Source of the DNA: Kitagawia praeruptora
Taxonomy: Eukaryota; Streptophyta; Magnoliopsida; Apiales; Apiaceae
NCBI GenBank assembly: GCA_037693485.1
Contig: CM075348.1
Coordinates: forward strand, 10,956,501-11,020,500
Reading direction: 5' to 3'
DNA length: 64,000 bases
The number at the start of each line of letters is the position of its first letter. Position 1 is the first letter of the stretch. The position numbers and the translations under genes were made by a program. The notes under the pieces were generated by a model that did no database searches, was not told where the DNA came from, and saw only the letters and a list, made by a program, of their open reading frames with translations. Shown piece by piece: positions 1-10,478 of the stretch.

Positions 1-889
1 GTAGTTATTATGTGGTTAACTTACACAACATCTCAATTCTCAATCAACAAAACAAATCTACACAACAAAAACAACAGCAAAAATCATTTCTTGAATTTTT
101 TATTTTTTTTTAAAAAAAAAATCAACCCTTTTTGCAAGATACAAAATTCTGAGCAAGAAATCATACCAGAACACATAACAAGATTATTTTTATTTTTTTT
201 TGGTTAAATTTAACAAGATTATTCATATCTAAAAAAACAAACCTACAACACCTTAATTCAATCCCTCTAAACCAAAAATCTACCAACTTTAAAAACACAT
301 TAAAGAACAAAGATTTAGATACATAAAGATCTAGAAGCGCCTATATACATAAAAACACCGAGATAGATAAATAAATTTAAGACAGGGTGGTTAAAATAAG
401 AAGAAGCATTTAGCAGAAAAAGGAAGAAGAAGCTGACCTGGTCATATGCATGACAGTGGTGAAAGTGCGAGGAAGGGCCAGAAAAGGGTCGCATATTGTA
501 CGTACAAATTTAGAAACCACATTGCTAGACTCCTGTTGTTTTCGAGTACAAGTAGTAGTGAAGGCCGGTGAAGATTTCAGTCCGATGAAGCCGGCACCAA
601 CTTTATTTTTCGGGATAATTAGCTTCCTCAACATTGCTGCGCAAGACATTTTTAGGGTGTCTCAAGAACTCATGTCTCAAGTTTTTGCTACAGTGTCTTT
701 GAACAATTGATACTCCATTTTAAATAAGGTCAATAAAGTCACAAGTGTTGTATTAAACTACAATATTTGATATTGAGATGGAACGAGAGTTCGGCTAATT
801 ATAATAAGGATCTATAAATGAAATGATCTAACATTCGAGCATCTTTATTTACAATGCTTGAATTTTTACATAATTTCATCACTTTCAAA
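1..889. other. AT-rich sequence without a convincing gene
   Basis: Low-complexity A/T-rich DNA. The only less AT-rich stretch is about 420-700. There a 79-codon minus-strand frame (649-410) begins with a basic, Ser/Thr-containing segment that could be a degraded first exon with an organelle-type presequence. An overlapping 86-codon plus-strand frame is equally open. I recognise neither, and I see no clear splice or poly-A context. Confidence 0.4.
410..649 (-). pseudogene. Possible host-gene exon fragment, unidentified
   Basis: A 79-codon frame starts with ATG on the minus strand. Its N-terminus is rich in Lys, Arg, Ser and Thr, with few acidic residues, which would suit an organelle-targeting peptide. 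Base composition is noticeably less AT-rich than the flanks. There is no downstream exon and no recognised domain, and the plus strand is open over nearly the same interval, so chance is a real possibility. It lies just upstream of an AT-rich repeat block. No function is proposed. Confidence 0.15.
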
Positions 890-1274
890 ATTAACTAACA
901 CAATCAAGATTTTTATGCTTCATGTCAATGATTCTAAAACGTACATGGTTCTATGATTCTAATAAATACGTTTTTTTTTAAATTCAATATAATTATAATA
1001 AAAAAATTATAATTATAATAGTATTTACTATTTTTATAATTTTTAAAAAAATAGTTGAGATTTTTAGGAGAAATAGAAATGTAGGGCCGGATCCAAAATA
1101 AAGGTGAAATAAATAAAATTTAATTCTAATGCAACTTTTTTTAATTATATCCTTTTTTCAAATTATATTTTTTTTTAAATTTAGTTCCAGTGCAACCTTT
1201 TCTAATTATATCGTTTTTAAATTATAATTTTGTTTTTAAAATTCACTTATAAGGCAACATTTTCTAATCATATC
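890..1274. repeat. AT-rich dispersed repeat, left part (split by Tat-like element)
   Basis: This block resembles 12310-12500 and 11970-12190: the same order of 'acatggttctatgattct', 'aattataataaaa' runs, 'aggtgaaataaataaaat' and 'ctaattatatc' phrases. The Tat-like retrotransposon inserted at its end, duplicating ATATC (1270-1274). The repeat continues at 10976. I cannot assign it to a known class. Confidence 0.5.
1270..1274. repeat. Target site duplication ATATC, left
   Basis: The five bases before the 5' LTR match the five bases after the 3' LTR (10976-10980). Confidence 0.9.
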
Positions 1275-1771
1275 TGATATGGGCTAAAAGTAAGCCCTAA
1301 AGACACATTTAATGTGGCATTAATTAAACCTAGAATGGTCCAAATGTGGGGCCCACCATATGGGCCCAAACCCTAATTATAATATTAATTTCGTAATTAA
1401 TATTAAGGGTAGTAAAACAGCTCAGCAAATAAGAGTCAAACAAGAATATGATTCTTGCCTGACTTAGCCTCCAAGATACATATTCTAACATGGAAACTGA
1501 TTCATACATGGAAGGAGACTAGAACCTTCTTCTAGTCGGTGACTTGCCCACCAAGTCACCAAACCCTACTACGATTTTAGGGCTTCTTAGCCTATATAAA
1601 GGGTCTGACCCCTCATCTCAGAACTACGTTTTCTTGGCTTGATTCTCTAATACAGAGATACGTAGGCATTCTGTGAGGACCGTTTAGTCTCGAACGCAGA
1701 AGCAGCCATAAGAGCACGAAGCTCCCGAACCCTAGCCGTCATAATCATAACCTAGTTTTTATTCCACAACA
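1275..1771 (+). repeat. 5' LTR of Tat-like element
   Basis: 497 bp, starting TGATATGGGC and ending CCACAACA. It contains a TATA box at 1593-1600. The copy at 10479-10975 appears identical along its whole length. Confidence 0.95.
1591..1601 (+). promoter_or_regulatory. LTR TATA box
   Basis: The motif CCTATATAAAGG lies about 180 bp before the LTR end, the usual place for the U3/R promoter. The same box occurs in the 3' LTR near 10795-10805. Confidence 0.75.
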
Positions 1772-1773
1772 TT

Positions 1774-1790
1774 TGGCGCCGTCTGTGGGA
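1774..1790 (+). promoter_or_regulatory. Primer binding site
   Basis: TGGCGCCGTCTGTGGGA follows two bases after the 5' LTR. TGGCGCC with a G/T-rich tail is the usual PBS form of Tat elements. The tRNA is uncertain: the first nine bases fit a tRNA-Asp 3' end. Confidence 0.8.
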
Positions 1791-1804
1791 AAAGGACATC
1801 AACC

Positions 1805-4441
1805 ATGGTTCAAACACGAGGAACAGCACCAAGCACTACCGAGCCAATCGCTACCGAGGCTCTACCTCTAATCTCTGCTCCGCCTGTCACTGAACAAGTA
1901 CCCCCAGCCACAGGGGCGATCACTCAAACTCAGGTTTCTCAACCTCCAGGGACGAATCCCCATGTCGAGAGGACGTTACCTATGGTCGTTCACCCAGGTC
2001 AAGGAACCAGCTCCCTCCAGACGCTGGTTTCTCCTCTAGTTGATCCCAGTCACCCACCACCAGGGGTACAGATCCATGCTACGGATCTCCCCGTGAGTAC
2101 TAACCCGATGTATGGCCTGCCTAACTACCCTCCTGGACCCAGTGGTCATGCCTTGCAGATCCGAGATCGAGTGTATCTTGACTACTCTGGCCCCTATACT
2201 TACGATTCATCAACTGATGATGATCGTGATGAAGCCCCGAGAAGGCGACGTGCTAGCAGAGAACGAAGAAGAAGAACACAAACTATCCATGATGGACCCC
2301 CCTTGACAGCTGATGAAAGAATCAAGGCTCATGAGGCCGAGATTTTAAGGATAAAGGAAGATATTGCCAGAGAACAAGCTAGGTTGAATCAAACTCAGCC
2401 TCCTCCAACCTCAGGATCGATTCCCTTTATAGATCTGGAGGGGTCTTCAAGAAGGCAGAGAAGAGCTGATGCCCCAACTGGAAGAACAACGAGGGTGGAA
2501 ACCCCCAAGAGCAACCCCAAGGATCTGATGCCACTTGGGGATCCTGATGATCCTACACCCCCGTTTACTGAGGAGGTGATGAACGCTCGTATCTCAAAGA
2601 AGTTCAAGATGCCAACGATTAAAGCTTATGATGGAACGGGTGATCCCGCAAACCATGTTAGGATGTTCTCAAATGCACTGCTGTTGCAGCCTGCAAGCGA
2701 CGCCTTGAAGTGTAGGGCGTTCCCTCAAACCCTGTCGGGCATGGCTCAAAGATGGTATAGCCGCCTACCTACGAATTCGATTGGCTCTTTTAAGGAGTTG
2801 AGCGCCGCTTTTGTCAGCCAATTCATTAGCGGGAGAGTTCATGAGAAAAGTTCTGCATCCCTTATGTATGTGGTACAAGGGAAGAACGAAAATCTGAGAG
2901 ACTACCTTAAGAGGTTCACCAAGGAGACTTTGAACATCACTGATCTGGAGAATAAGGTGGCCATGGTAGCCCTGGAACACGGAACCACTGACGAGTTCTT
3001 TAAAAGGTCATTGGCCAAGCATCCTCCTGAAAACATGGCTGAGCTCCAGCGAAGGGCTGACAAGTATATCAAGGCTGAGGATAGCATGAAGAAAGAAGCT
3101 GTTGGAGGCAATGGCAAGGGCTCCAATGACTTTAAGAAACGAAAGCAAGAACAAGAGTATGATGCTAGGGACAAGTATTCCCGGACTAGCAAGGATTCTG
3201 AATCATCACCGAAGAAGAGTTTGGGACCAAGATTCAACGACTATGCAAGACTGAATGCTCCTAGGAGTCAGATCTTGTTAGATATTGAGAAAGACAAAGA
3301 TTTTCGATGGCCGAAGCCACTTAGGGGTGATCCCGCAAAGAGAAACAAGGATCAGTACTGTAGATTCCACCGCGATGTGGGGCATGATACAGATGATTGC
3401 AAGCAACTCAAAGATGAGATTGAGTTCTTGATCCGTAGAGGGAAATTGAGCAACTTTACTAAGGGTGAAGATCGTGTTAATCAAATTAGAGATTATAACA
3501 GAAGGGATGATGATCAAGATCGTAACCCACAGCCCCGAGGGCCAATAATCAACATGATCTCAGGAGGCCCTACTACAGCCGGCACAACAAGGAATTCTCG
3601 GAAGGCTTATGCCAGAGAAGTGATACACATAGTGGGAGAGGCCCCGAAGCGGGCTAGGGCTAAAATCACACTTGGTTTTGATGATTCTGATCTTGAAGGG
3701 GTGAAGTTCCCCCATGACGACCCGTTGGTCATAACTCCTGTAATTGGAAACTCAGAAGTGAAGCGAGTCTTGATAGATAATGGAGCTTCCGTTGACGTTC
3801 TATTTCATGATGCGTTTGTGAAGATGGGTTACAATGATTCTCAGTTGACCCCCAATAACATGCCTATATATGGATTTAATGGAGTAGGATCTAAAGTTGA
3901 AGGGACTATTCAATTACCTATGACTATTGGACAGGAGCCCAAGAAGGCCACTCAGATGTTGAACTTCCTGGTAATCAAGGCAGTTTCAACGTACAACGCT
4001 ATCCTCGGAAGGGCTGGACTTCATGCATTCAAGGCTGTTGCCTCAACTTATCATATGAAGATCAAGTTCCCAACCAGGAATGGTGTTGGAGAACATAAAG
4101 GCAATCAAAAGATGGCACGAAGCTGTTATGTAGCCGCGTTAAGGCCTGACGGAGTCGGGGGGCAGGTCCTTCCGATTGAAGACATGGACGTCCGCAGTGA
4201 TAAGGAACACCAAGAAAGTCCAGAAGAGGACATCACACATAAGCCTCGAACAGCCATCAAGGCTAAGGCGTCAACTGACTTCGTGGTTGAATGTAACATT
4301 GGCAACCAAGAAGTCGGGGGGCAAGAGATAGTACCCCAAGAAGAAAGTGAACTTCAGAAGAAGAATGAGGAGACTAGAAGGAGTAGTAGGTGCTCTATTT
4401 TGATGGAGCATCAAAAACAAAATCAAGCCATGCAGGCCTAG
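1805..4441 (+). CDS. Gag-protease polyprotein of Tat-like element
   Basis: An uninterrupted 878-codon frame whose ATG lies 33 bases after the LTR. The first ~250 residues are Pro-rich and low in complexity, with an RRRR-type basic patch near 150-160. A retrotransposon gag capsid region follows (about residues 265-400, including MAQRWYSRLP and the L-x-YLKRF segment). A CX2HX4HX4C knuckle (CRFHRDVGHDTDDC) sits near residue 520. A retropepsin-like domain has its catalytic motif LIDNGAS near residue 660 and the ILGRAGL flap/end motif about 80 residues later. The last ~65 residues are unusual: they match the RNase H linker of the downstream pol and appear to have been copied into gag. Pol lies downstream but is broken, so this is the only intact product of the element. 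Confidence 0.9.
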   Translation: MVQTRGTAPSTTEPIATEALPLISAPPVTEQVPPATGAITQTQVSQPPGTNPHVERTLPMVVHPGQGTSSLQTLVSPLVDPSHPPPGVQIHATDLPVSTNPMYGLPNYPPGPSGHALQIRDRVYLDYSGPYTYDSSTDDDRDEAPRRRRASRERRRRTQTIHDGPPLTADERIKAHEAEILRIKEDIAREQARLNQTQPPPTSGSIPFIDLEGSSRRQRRADAPTGRTTRVETPKSNPKDLMPLGDPDDPTPPFTEEVMNARISKKFKMPTIKAYDGTGDPANHVRMFSNALLLQPASDALKCRAFPQTLSGMAQRWYSRLPTNSIGSFKELSAAFVSQFISGRVHEKSSASLMYVVQGKNENLRDYLKRFTKETLNITDLENKVAMVALEHGTTDEFFKRSLAKHPPENMAELQRRADKYIKAEDSMKKEAVGGNGKGSNDFKKRKQEQEYDARDKYSRTSKDSESSPKKSLGPRFNDYARLNAPRSQILLDIEKDKDFRWPKPLRGDPAKRNKDQYCRFHRDVGHDTDDCKQLKDEIEFLIRRGKLSNFTKGEDRVNQIRDYNRRDDDQDRNPQPRGPIINMISGGPTTAGTTRNSRKAYAREVIHIVGEAPKRARAKITLGFDDSDLEGVKFPHDDPLVITPVIGNSEVKRVLIDNGASVDVLFHDAFVKMGYNDSQLTPNNMPIYGFNGVGSKVEGTIQLPMTIGQEPKKATQMLNFLVIKAVSTYNAILGRAGLHAFKAVASTYHMKIKFPTRNGVGEHKGNQKMARSCYVAALRPDGVGGQVLPIEDMDVRSDKEHQESPEEDITHKPRTAIKAKASTDFVVECNIGNQEVGGQEIVPQEESELQKKNEETRRSSRCSILMEHQKQNQAMQA

Positions 4442-5123
4442 TCTTGCAAAGTTGGACTTAGCTTCATATTTATCTAGTAGAAGTAGAAATAAGGTTCGAT
4501 GAAACCATGCAGAGCATGTCGCTCTGAGTAGGACAGTAGTACTCTATATAAGGGTTGAACCCATTTATGTTATTAATGCAAGTTTGCTTTTCGTTCTATG
4601 ATTCTATTTATGTACCAAGCACCTGATGTGTGTAAGTCAAAGATGACCAAGTACCGAAAATAAAAGAATATACGAATGGAAACAAACAAACGCATAAATA
4701 AAACTCTGAAGGGTCGAGAGTTAGGTTACAGCACAACCAAATAAGTGTTTCAAGTCCTTGAAGGATCCGGGATAAAGACATCTGGCAATCAAAGCCATGC
4801 AAGGCTGTGGAGGCTAAAGACTAGCCACTTTTTAATGTTTTCAAAAATGACTTGGATGGAGAATCTAAGGTAGAAGACCAATAGAGAACCTTAAACAATG
4901 ATCAAGAAGTTCAAGCAAACTCTCGTTTTAAAGAGTTTAAAAGGCGAGAAGCCCACATGATTGTTTAATTTGAAATCTAAATCGAGGAATCAACCTTGAA
5001 TCCTTGACCTAGAATCAAGAAAAACAAAAAAAAATGATGGAACCAAGACAAACGTTGAAGTCCTGATGGACCACCCGTTGAAGAAACATATTGCATAGCC
5101 CGAAAGCCAATTGAAGGAACCCC
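4442..5123 (+). other. Degenerate gag-pol spacer
   Basis: No open frame and no recognisable pol motif until about 5120. The segment 5050-5108 resembles 6336-6395 of the RNase H region (both contain 'gaaacatattgcata'), which suggests a rearranged copy. The rest is A-rich and unassigned. Confidence 0.5.
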
Positions 5124-8015
5124 TTGAAGGGCAAGTTGACAGCATTCTTACAAGAGAACAGTGATGTGTTTGCTTGGACAGCAGCTGATATGCCAGGGAT
5201 TGATCCCCAGCTCATAACTCACAAATTGAATGTCGATCCTAAACGAACGTCAGTAAAGCAGAAGAAGAGGAATTTCGCTCTAGAAAGGCAAGATGCCATT
5301 AAACAAGAAGTTGGCATGCTCTTATAAGCTTGGTTTATTGAAGAGATTCAGTTCCTCGAGTGGTTGGCTAACCCTGTGATGGTCAAGAAGGCAAATGGGA
5401 AGTGGAGGATGTGTATAGACTTCACTGACTTGAATGATGCATGTCCTAAGGATTGTTTCCCTCTACCAAGGATAGATACGTTGATAGATGCCACAGTTGG
5501 GCACGGGATGTTGAGTTTCATGGATGGTTTCAGTGGATACAACCAGATCAAGATGCATAAGGACAACATCCCTAAGGTATCTTTCATAACCGGCTTTGGT
5601 GTTTTCTGTTATCTTGCTATGGTATTTGTGCTAAAGAATGTAGGAGCTACTTACCAACGATTGGTGAATAAAATATTTGCCCATCTAATTGGAAAAACCA
5701 TGGAGGTCTATGTTGATGATATGTTAGTCAAGAGCCTATTCACGGCAGATCATATTAAGCACCTCGGAGATGCATTTAAAGTGCTGAGGCACCACAAGAT
5801 GATGTTGAATCCAGCCAAGTGTGCCTTTGGCGTTGGATCTGGGAAGTTTTTAGGACTGATGGTTTCAAAAAGAGGCATTGAGGCCAACCCTGACAAGATC
5901 AAGGAGATCTTATACATGAAGCCACCACGCTCTATAAGAGATGTGTAGAAGTTGACAGGCCGAGTTGCGGCCTTGGGGAGATTCAACTCCAAATCTGGTG
6001 ATAAATGTTTGCCGTTTTTTCAAGCATTGAAGAAAGTGAAAAATTTTGAGTGGACACCTTAGAGCCAGGAGGTCTTTGAACAATTGAAGAAGTACATGAC
6101 CGAAGCCCCGTTGTTGGATAAACTAGTCCCGGAGAGACTCTTTACCTATACTTGGCAGTATCTGAGCAAGCACTGAGTGCCGTTCTCGTTCGAGAAGAAA
6201 GCAAGGTTCGGAAACCCATCTACTATGTAAGCAAGGTGTTGCATGGGGCTGAGTTAAATTACTCTACCATCGAGAAGTTTGCCTTGGCATTGATAACGGC
6301 CTCGAGGAAGCTACGACCGTACTTCCAGGCGCACAAAATTGAAGTCCGGATGGACCAGCAGCTGAGAAACATATTGCATACCCTAAGGCCAGTGGAAGGC
6401 TAATCAAGTGGGCCATAGAACTTGGAGAGTTTGATATCAAGTATAAGCCTCGGACAGCCGTCAAGGCTCAGGCATTGGCTGACTTCGTGGTTGAATGCAC
6501 CATTAACAACCAAGAAGTCGGGGGGCAGGAGATAGTAACCACCCCTGAAAGTGGAGATAAAGATGAAGAACTTGTAGCTGATCAGAAGGGATATTGGGTG
6601 TTCTATTTTTGATGGTGTAGCTGATCAGAAGGGATATTGGGTGTTCTATTTTGATGGAGCATCAAAAACAAAATCTAGTGGTGCAGGATTAGAAATCTAA
6701 TGAGGGTCATGAACCTCAAGGTCTACGGAGACTCAAGGCTTGTAGTATCACAAGTGAATGGCGAGTTTGAGGCCAAGGATGAAACCATGGCAAAGTATCT
6801 AAAGATTGTAAAGGGTGTTATAACCCAATTTGAGGAGTGCTATGTGGAGCACATTCCAAGAAATGAAAACGTTAAGGCTGATGCCCTAAGAGGTCTATGT
6901 TGTCATCCCGTACCTAAAATGTCTAAGGCCCCAAGAGGCAAAGGAAGCACTGGAGGAAGTTCATGGAGGGATCTGTGGGCAACACTTGGGGGGCAGAGCC
7001 CTAGCTCCCAAGATCACCCGCTTGGGATTCTATTGGCCAGAGATGCTGGCTGATGTACAGAGCTATGTCAAGAGATGCGGTAGATGCCAAGAGCACGCAC
7101 CGGTTGTGAGGCAGGCACCTGAGATGTTAACATCGATTAACTCTCCTATCCCATTTGCAATGTGGGGAATGGACATGCTTGGTCCCTTTCCCGTAGCTTC
7201 AGCACAAAGGAAGTTTCTGATAGTGGCCATCGACTACTTCACTAAGTGGATTGAGGCTAAGCCCTTAGCCAAGATAACCACCAAACAAATTTCCCAGTTC
7301 TTTTGGGAGAGCATCATCTGCAGATAGGGAATCCCCCGAATCCTTGTGACGGATAATGGGACAAAATTCAACAATGAAGAGTTTAAGAAGTACTGCAAGG
7401 AGAATGTTATTGAACTTCGCTTTTCTTCAGTAGCTTACCCTGAGGCTAATGGACAAGCTGAGGTAGTAAATTGAATTATCCTTGATGGACAGAAGAAGAG
7501 GGTCGGACGCTCAAGAAACACTTAGGTGGATGAGTTGCTGCCTATACTTTGGGTATATCACACCACCTACAAAGTGATAACTGAAGCAACCCCATTTTTG
7601 CTGGCTTATAGAGCCGAGGCAGTTGTGCCCCCTAGAGATTACACATGCATCGCCAAGAGTGGAAGCATATGATCCCAAGACCAATGAAAAAGGCGTGAGG
7701 CTCGCCCCCGATCTGATTGACGAGGTTAGGGATGAAGCGAATGCTAGAAACGCAGAGCGTCAGAAGAGAGCATCTTTTCACTGCAACCAAAGGGTTAAGG
7801 AGAAGTTCTTTCGACAAGACAACTTGACTCTGAGGAAGATAGAGGCCTCCAGAGTTGGCCAGAAGGGAAGACTATCCCCCAATTGGGAAGGGTCGTATCG
7901 AGTCAGGAAGACACCAGGACGAGGATTCTACAGGTTGGAAATCTGGGATGATGAACACATTCCAAGATTAAGGATTGAATCCTTGAACTTCAAATCTCAA
8001 CACAACATTAATTAA
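5124..8015 (+). pseudogene. Broken pol (RT, RNase H, second RNase H, integrase) of Tat-like element
   Basis: Reverse transcriptase spans about 5124-5948 in one frame, with an in-frame TAA at 5325-5327 and TAG at 5946-5948. It shows the DACPKDCFPLPRID segment and the catalytic YVDD. RNase H (about 6040-6480) has a TAG near 6061 and changes frame near 6130. A second RNase H remnant (about 6640-6900) keeps the DGAS start and the KVYGDSRLVVSQVNG motif, but the middle containing the usual NEAEY block is missing. Integrase follows (about 6950-7480): a CGRCQEH zinc-binding half, WGMDMLGPFP, a TAG at 7325-7327, VTDNG, and an ANGQAEV tail with a further stop. A C-terminal integrase region (7623-8015) is open. 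With at least six lesions no functional polymerase can be made. Confidence 0.9.
6574..6653 (+). repeat. 43-bp tandem duplication inside pol
   Basis: The segment beginning GTAGCTGATCAGAAGGG occurs at 6574 and again at 6617. It duplicates the start of the second RNase H domain. Confidence 0.85.
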
Positions 8016-8387
8016 GCCTCGATGGCCAACAAGGCTGTCTGCCTCAAATCGAGCTTGTCGTTTGAGTTTAAGGACTCGAACCAAGAGTTGTCAATCAAGT
8101 TGAGACCTAAGAAAGGTTATATGAGCATAAGAAAATAAGGTTGGAAACATAGAATCAAGCTAAAGGGTTGAAAACCAACAAAGGCATACCAGGCCTAAAG
8201 TCAAGTGCTAAGGAGCAAGTGAACTACCTGAATGATCAACCGAGAAGGAAGACCTCCTCCATGAGAAACAAAGATGAGGTAAGAACTAAAGAACTTCATC
8301 ACAAGGATGAGAGTCAAGGGTTGATGATAACCAACAACCATGAATGAACTCAAGGTTCAAGACCAAGCTCTGAGGAGGGCGTCAGCC
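8016..8387 (+). other. 3' untranslated region of Tat-like element, first part
   Basis: A non-coding A/G-rich stretch between the integrase stop and the repeat arrays. I see no ORF or structure. A long 3' untranslated region is normal for Tat elements. Confidence 0.6.
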
Positions 8388-8750
8388 GACCAAGACTGAT
8401 TTTCAATCCTACACGGACTGTTGACGTTGTTTGGGCCATATCTTTAGCTCCGGGTATCAGATTTGGACGATCTTACTGTCCACGCGAAGATCTCTGAGTT
8501 TTCTATAGTCTTGGAGACCCCGGCCGACCAGGTGCCAGCCGACCAGCTCCTTTTAAGGGGGTCCAGCCGACCAAGACTGATTTTCATTCCTACACGGACT
8601 GTTGACCATTGTTTGGGCCATATCTTGAGCTCCGGGTATCAGATTTGGACGATCTTACTGTCCACGCGAAGATCTCTGAGTTTTCTATAGTCTTGGAGAC
8701 CCCGGCCGACCAGGTCCCGGCCGACCAGCTCCTTTCAAGGAGGTCCAGCC
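8388..8750 (+). repeat. Two ~180-bp tandem repeats in retrotransposon 3' region
   Basis: Units start at about 8388 and 8568 with GCCGACCAAGACTGATTTTC. They run through a ~93-bp motif (8428-8520 and 8610-8702) and end in GGCCGACCAG. The two copies differ at only a few positions. Confidence 0.85.
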
Positions 8751-10020
8751 GACCAGCTCCTGAACCTGGATCCGGCCGGTCTAGGTTCAGTACTTGGTCC
8801 TGGATCCCAACTTTTTCAGTGAACTTTGAATATTTTTTAAACCTAAATCTCGACTTTTTCAGCAAATCTCGGATTATTGCCAATGCTGAAGGGAGGCCAA
8901 GGTTAGCCATGAAGGCCAAGATTAGCCATTAAGGCCAAGGTTAGCCATGAAGTCACGAATGACCAAACTGACGACTCGTGATCAAGATCAAGATTCTTGA
9001 TCCTTAGGATCACGGACAGTTTTAGATCCTAGATCCATGATAAAAGTTTAAGATCAAGGTCAAGTTTCTTGATCCTTAAGATAACAAAGTCACGAATGAC
9101 CAAAATGGTGATTTGAGATCAAGATCAAGGTTCTAGATCCTTAGGACCACGGATGATTCTTGATCCCGACCAGCCCATTTTAAGGAGGCTCAGCCGACCA
9201 GGTCCTGGAAGACCAGGTCCCGGCCGACCAGCCCATTTTAAGGAGGTTCAGCCGACCAGGTCCCGGAAGACCAGGTCCCGGCCGACCAGCCCATTTTAAG
9301 GAGGCTCAGCCGACCAGGTCCCGGAAGACCAGGTCCCGGCCGACCAGCCCATTTTAAGGAGGCTCAGCCGACCAGGTCCCGAAAGACCAGGTCCCGGCCG
9401 ACCAAGTCATTTTAAAGGGGTTCAGCCGACCAACTTCTGAACCTGGATCCAGCCGGTCTAGGTTCAGTTCTTGGTCCTGGATCCCAACTTTTTCAGCAAA
9501 TGATTTCGGACATGGTTCTCGACTTTTTCAGCAAATCTCAGATGATTATCAATGCTAAAGAGAGGCCAAAGTTAGCCATAAAGTCACGTACAACCAAACT
9601 AACGATTTGTGATCAAGAACAAGATTCTGGATCCTTAGGACCACGGATGGTTTCTGATCCTAGATCCACACTCTCTTTTAAAATCAAGAAGGAGTCTAAG
9701 TTCAGGTTTTTTAGGCCAACTACTGACTAGCTAGCCCTAGAAGAGGGATTTCAGCCGACCAGGTCCCGGCCAACCAGGTCCCGGCCGACCAGCTCCCCTG
9801 GAGGAGGGCCAGCCGACCAGGTCCCGGCCGACCAGGTCCCGGCCGACCAGGTCATTTTCAGGGGGTCCAGCCGACCAGCTTCTGGACCTGGATCCAGCCA
9901 GTCCAGGTTCAGTTCTTGGTCCTGGATCCCAACTTTTTTGGTGAACTTCGAATATTTTTCAAACCTAAATCTTGACCTTTTCAGCGAATCTTGGATGATT
10001 GTTAATGACAAAAAGAGGTC
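8750..10020 (+). repeat. Higher-order repeat: three diverged copies of a CTGGATCC-rich block
   Basis: Blocks containing 'cctggatcc...ggttcag..cttggtcctggatcccaactttt' occur at about 8755-8940, 9430-9590 and 9880-10025. They are separated by GACCAG arrays and by 'gatcaagatcaagattcttgatcc'-type imperfect repeats (about 8970-9160, 9610-9665). The whole is a layered tandem structure of the element's 3' region. Confidence 0.7.
9168..9425 (+). repeat. 58-bp tandem array (GGCCGACCAG family)
   Basis: About four and a half units of 58 bp. Each contains CGACCAGCCCATTTTAAGG, a CAGCCGACCAGGTCC step and a GGAAGACCAGGTCCCGGC step. Units differ by single bases. The shorter GGTCCCGGCCGACCA unit recurs at 9757-9855. 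Confidence 0.9.
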
Positions 10021-10021
10021 G

Positions 10022-10335
10022 AGATTAGCACCGTTTAGTGCTGTTTAAGCACTGATTAGTGCCTGTTAGCACAGATTAGTGCCGATTAGCACAGATTAGT
10101 GCCGGTTAAGCACAAATTAGTGCCAATTAGCACCGTTTAGTGTCGTTTAAGCACTGATTAGTGCCTGTTAGCACAAATTAGTGCCGTTTAGCGCTGTTTA
10201 GCACCGATTAGTGCCCTTAGTGCCATTTCATGCTATTTAACATTGTTTAACACTGTTTAAACGTTGTTTATGGCTGATTAGCACTGTCTAGTGCCATTTA
10301 ACACCGCTTAGTGCCGTTCAACGTCGTCGTAAATG
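10022..10335 (+). repeat. Array of TTAGTGCC/TTAGCAC short repeats
   Basis: Roughly 25 degenerate copies of a 10-14 bp unit alternating GATTAGTGCC and GTTTAGCAC, which makes local inverted pairs (GTGC/GCAC). It lies about 150 bp before the PPT. Confidence 0.85.
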
Positions 10336-10464
10336 CGTCGGTCGCTCCACGCTTTACATTAAGATGATATTGTTGAAAATACTCACGTAAGAGCAATAAA
10401 CTCTGACCCAAGTCTCGAGTAAGGCCGTTATAACTTCAAGGAAAACCTGATCAGTTTTCCTAGA

Positions 10465-10478
10465 AGTTGGGGGGCAAA
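10465..10478 (+). promoter_or_regulatory. Polypurine tract
   Basis: GAAGTTGGGGGGCAAA directly precedes the 3' LTR and would prime plus-strand DNA synthesis. Confidence 0.8.

Noticed and set aside
2395..3517. Minus-strand ORFs of 70-111 codons
   Set aside because: Shadows of the intact gag-protease frame on the other strand.
9168..9425. CRISPR-like array
   Set aside because: The 58-bp units are contiguous and vary along their whole length. There are no unique spacers, and the context is a plant retrotransposon.
9751..10011. Minus-strand ORF with repeated WSAGT units
   Set aside because: The repetition follows from the GGCCGACCAG tandem DNA repeat, with no sign of coding selection.
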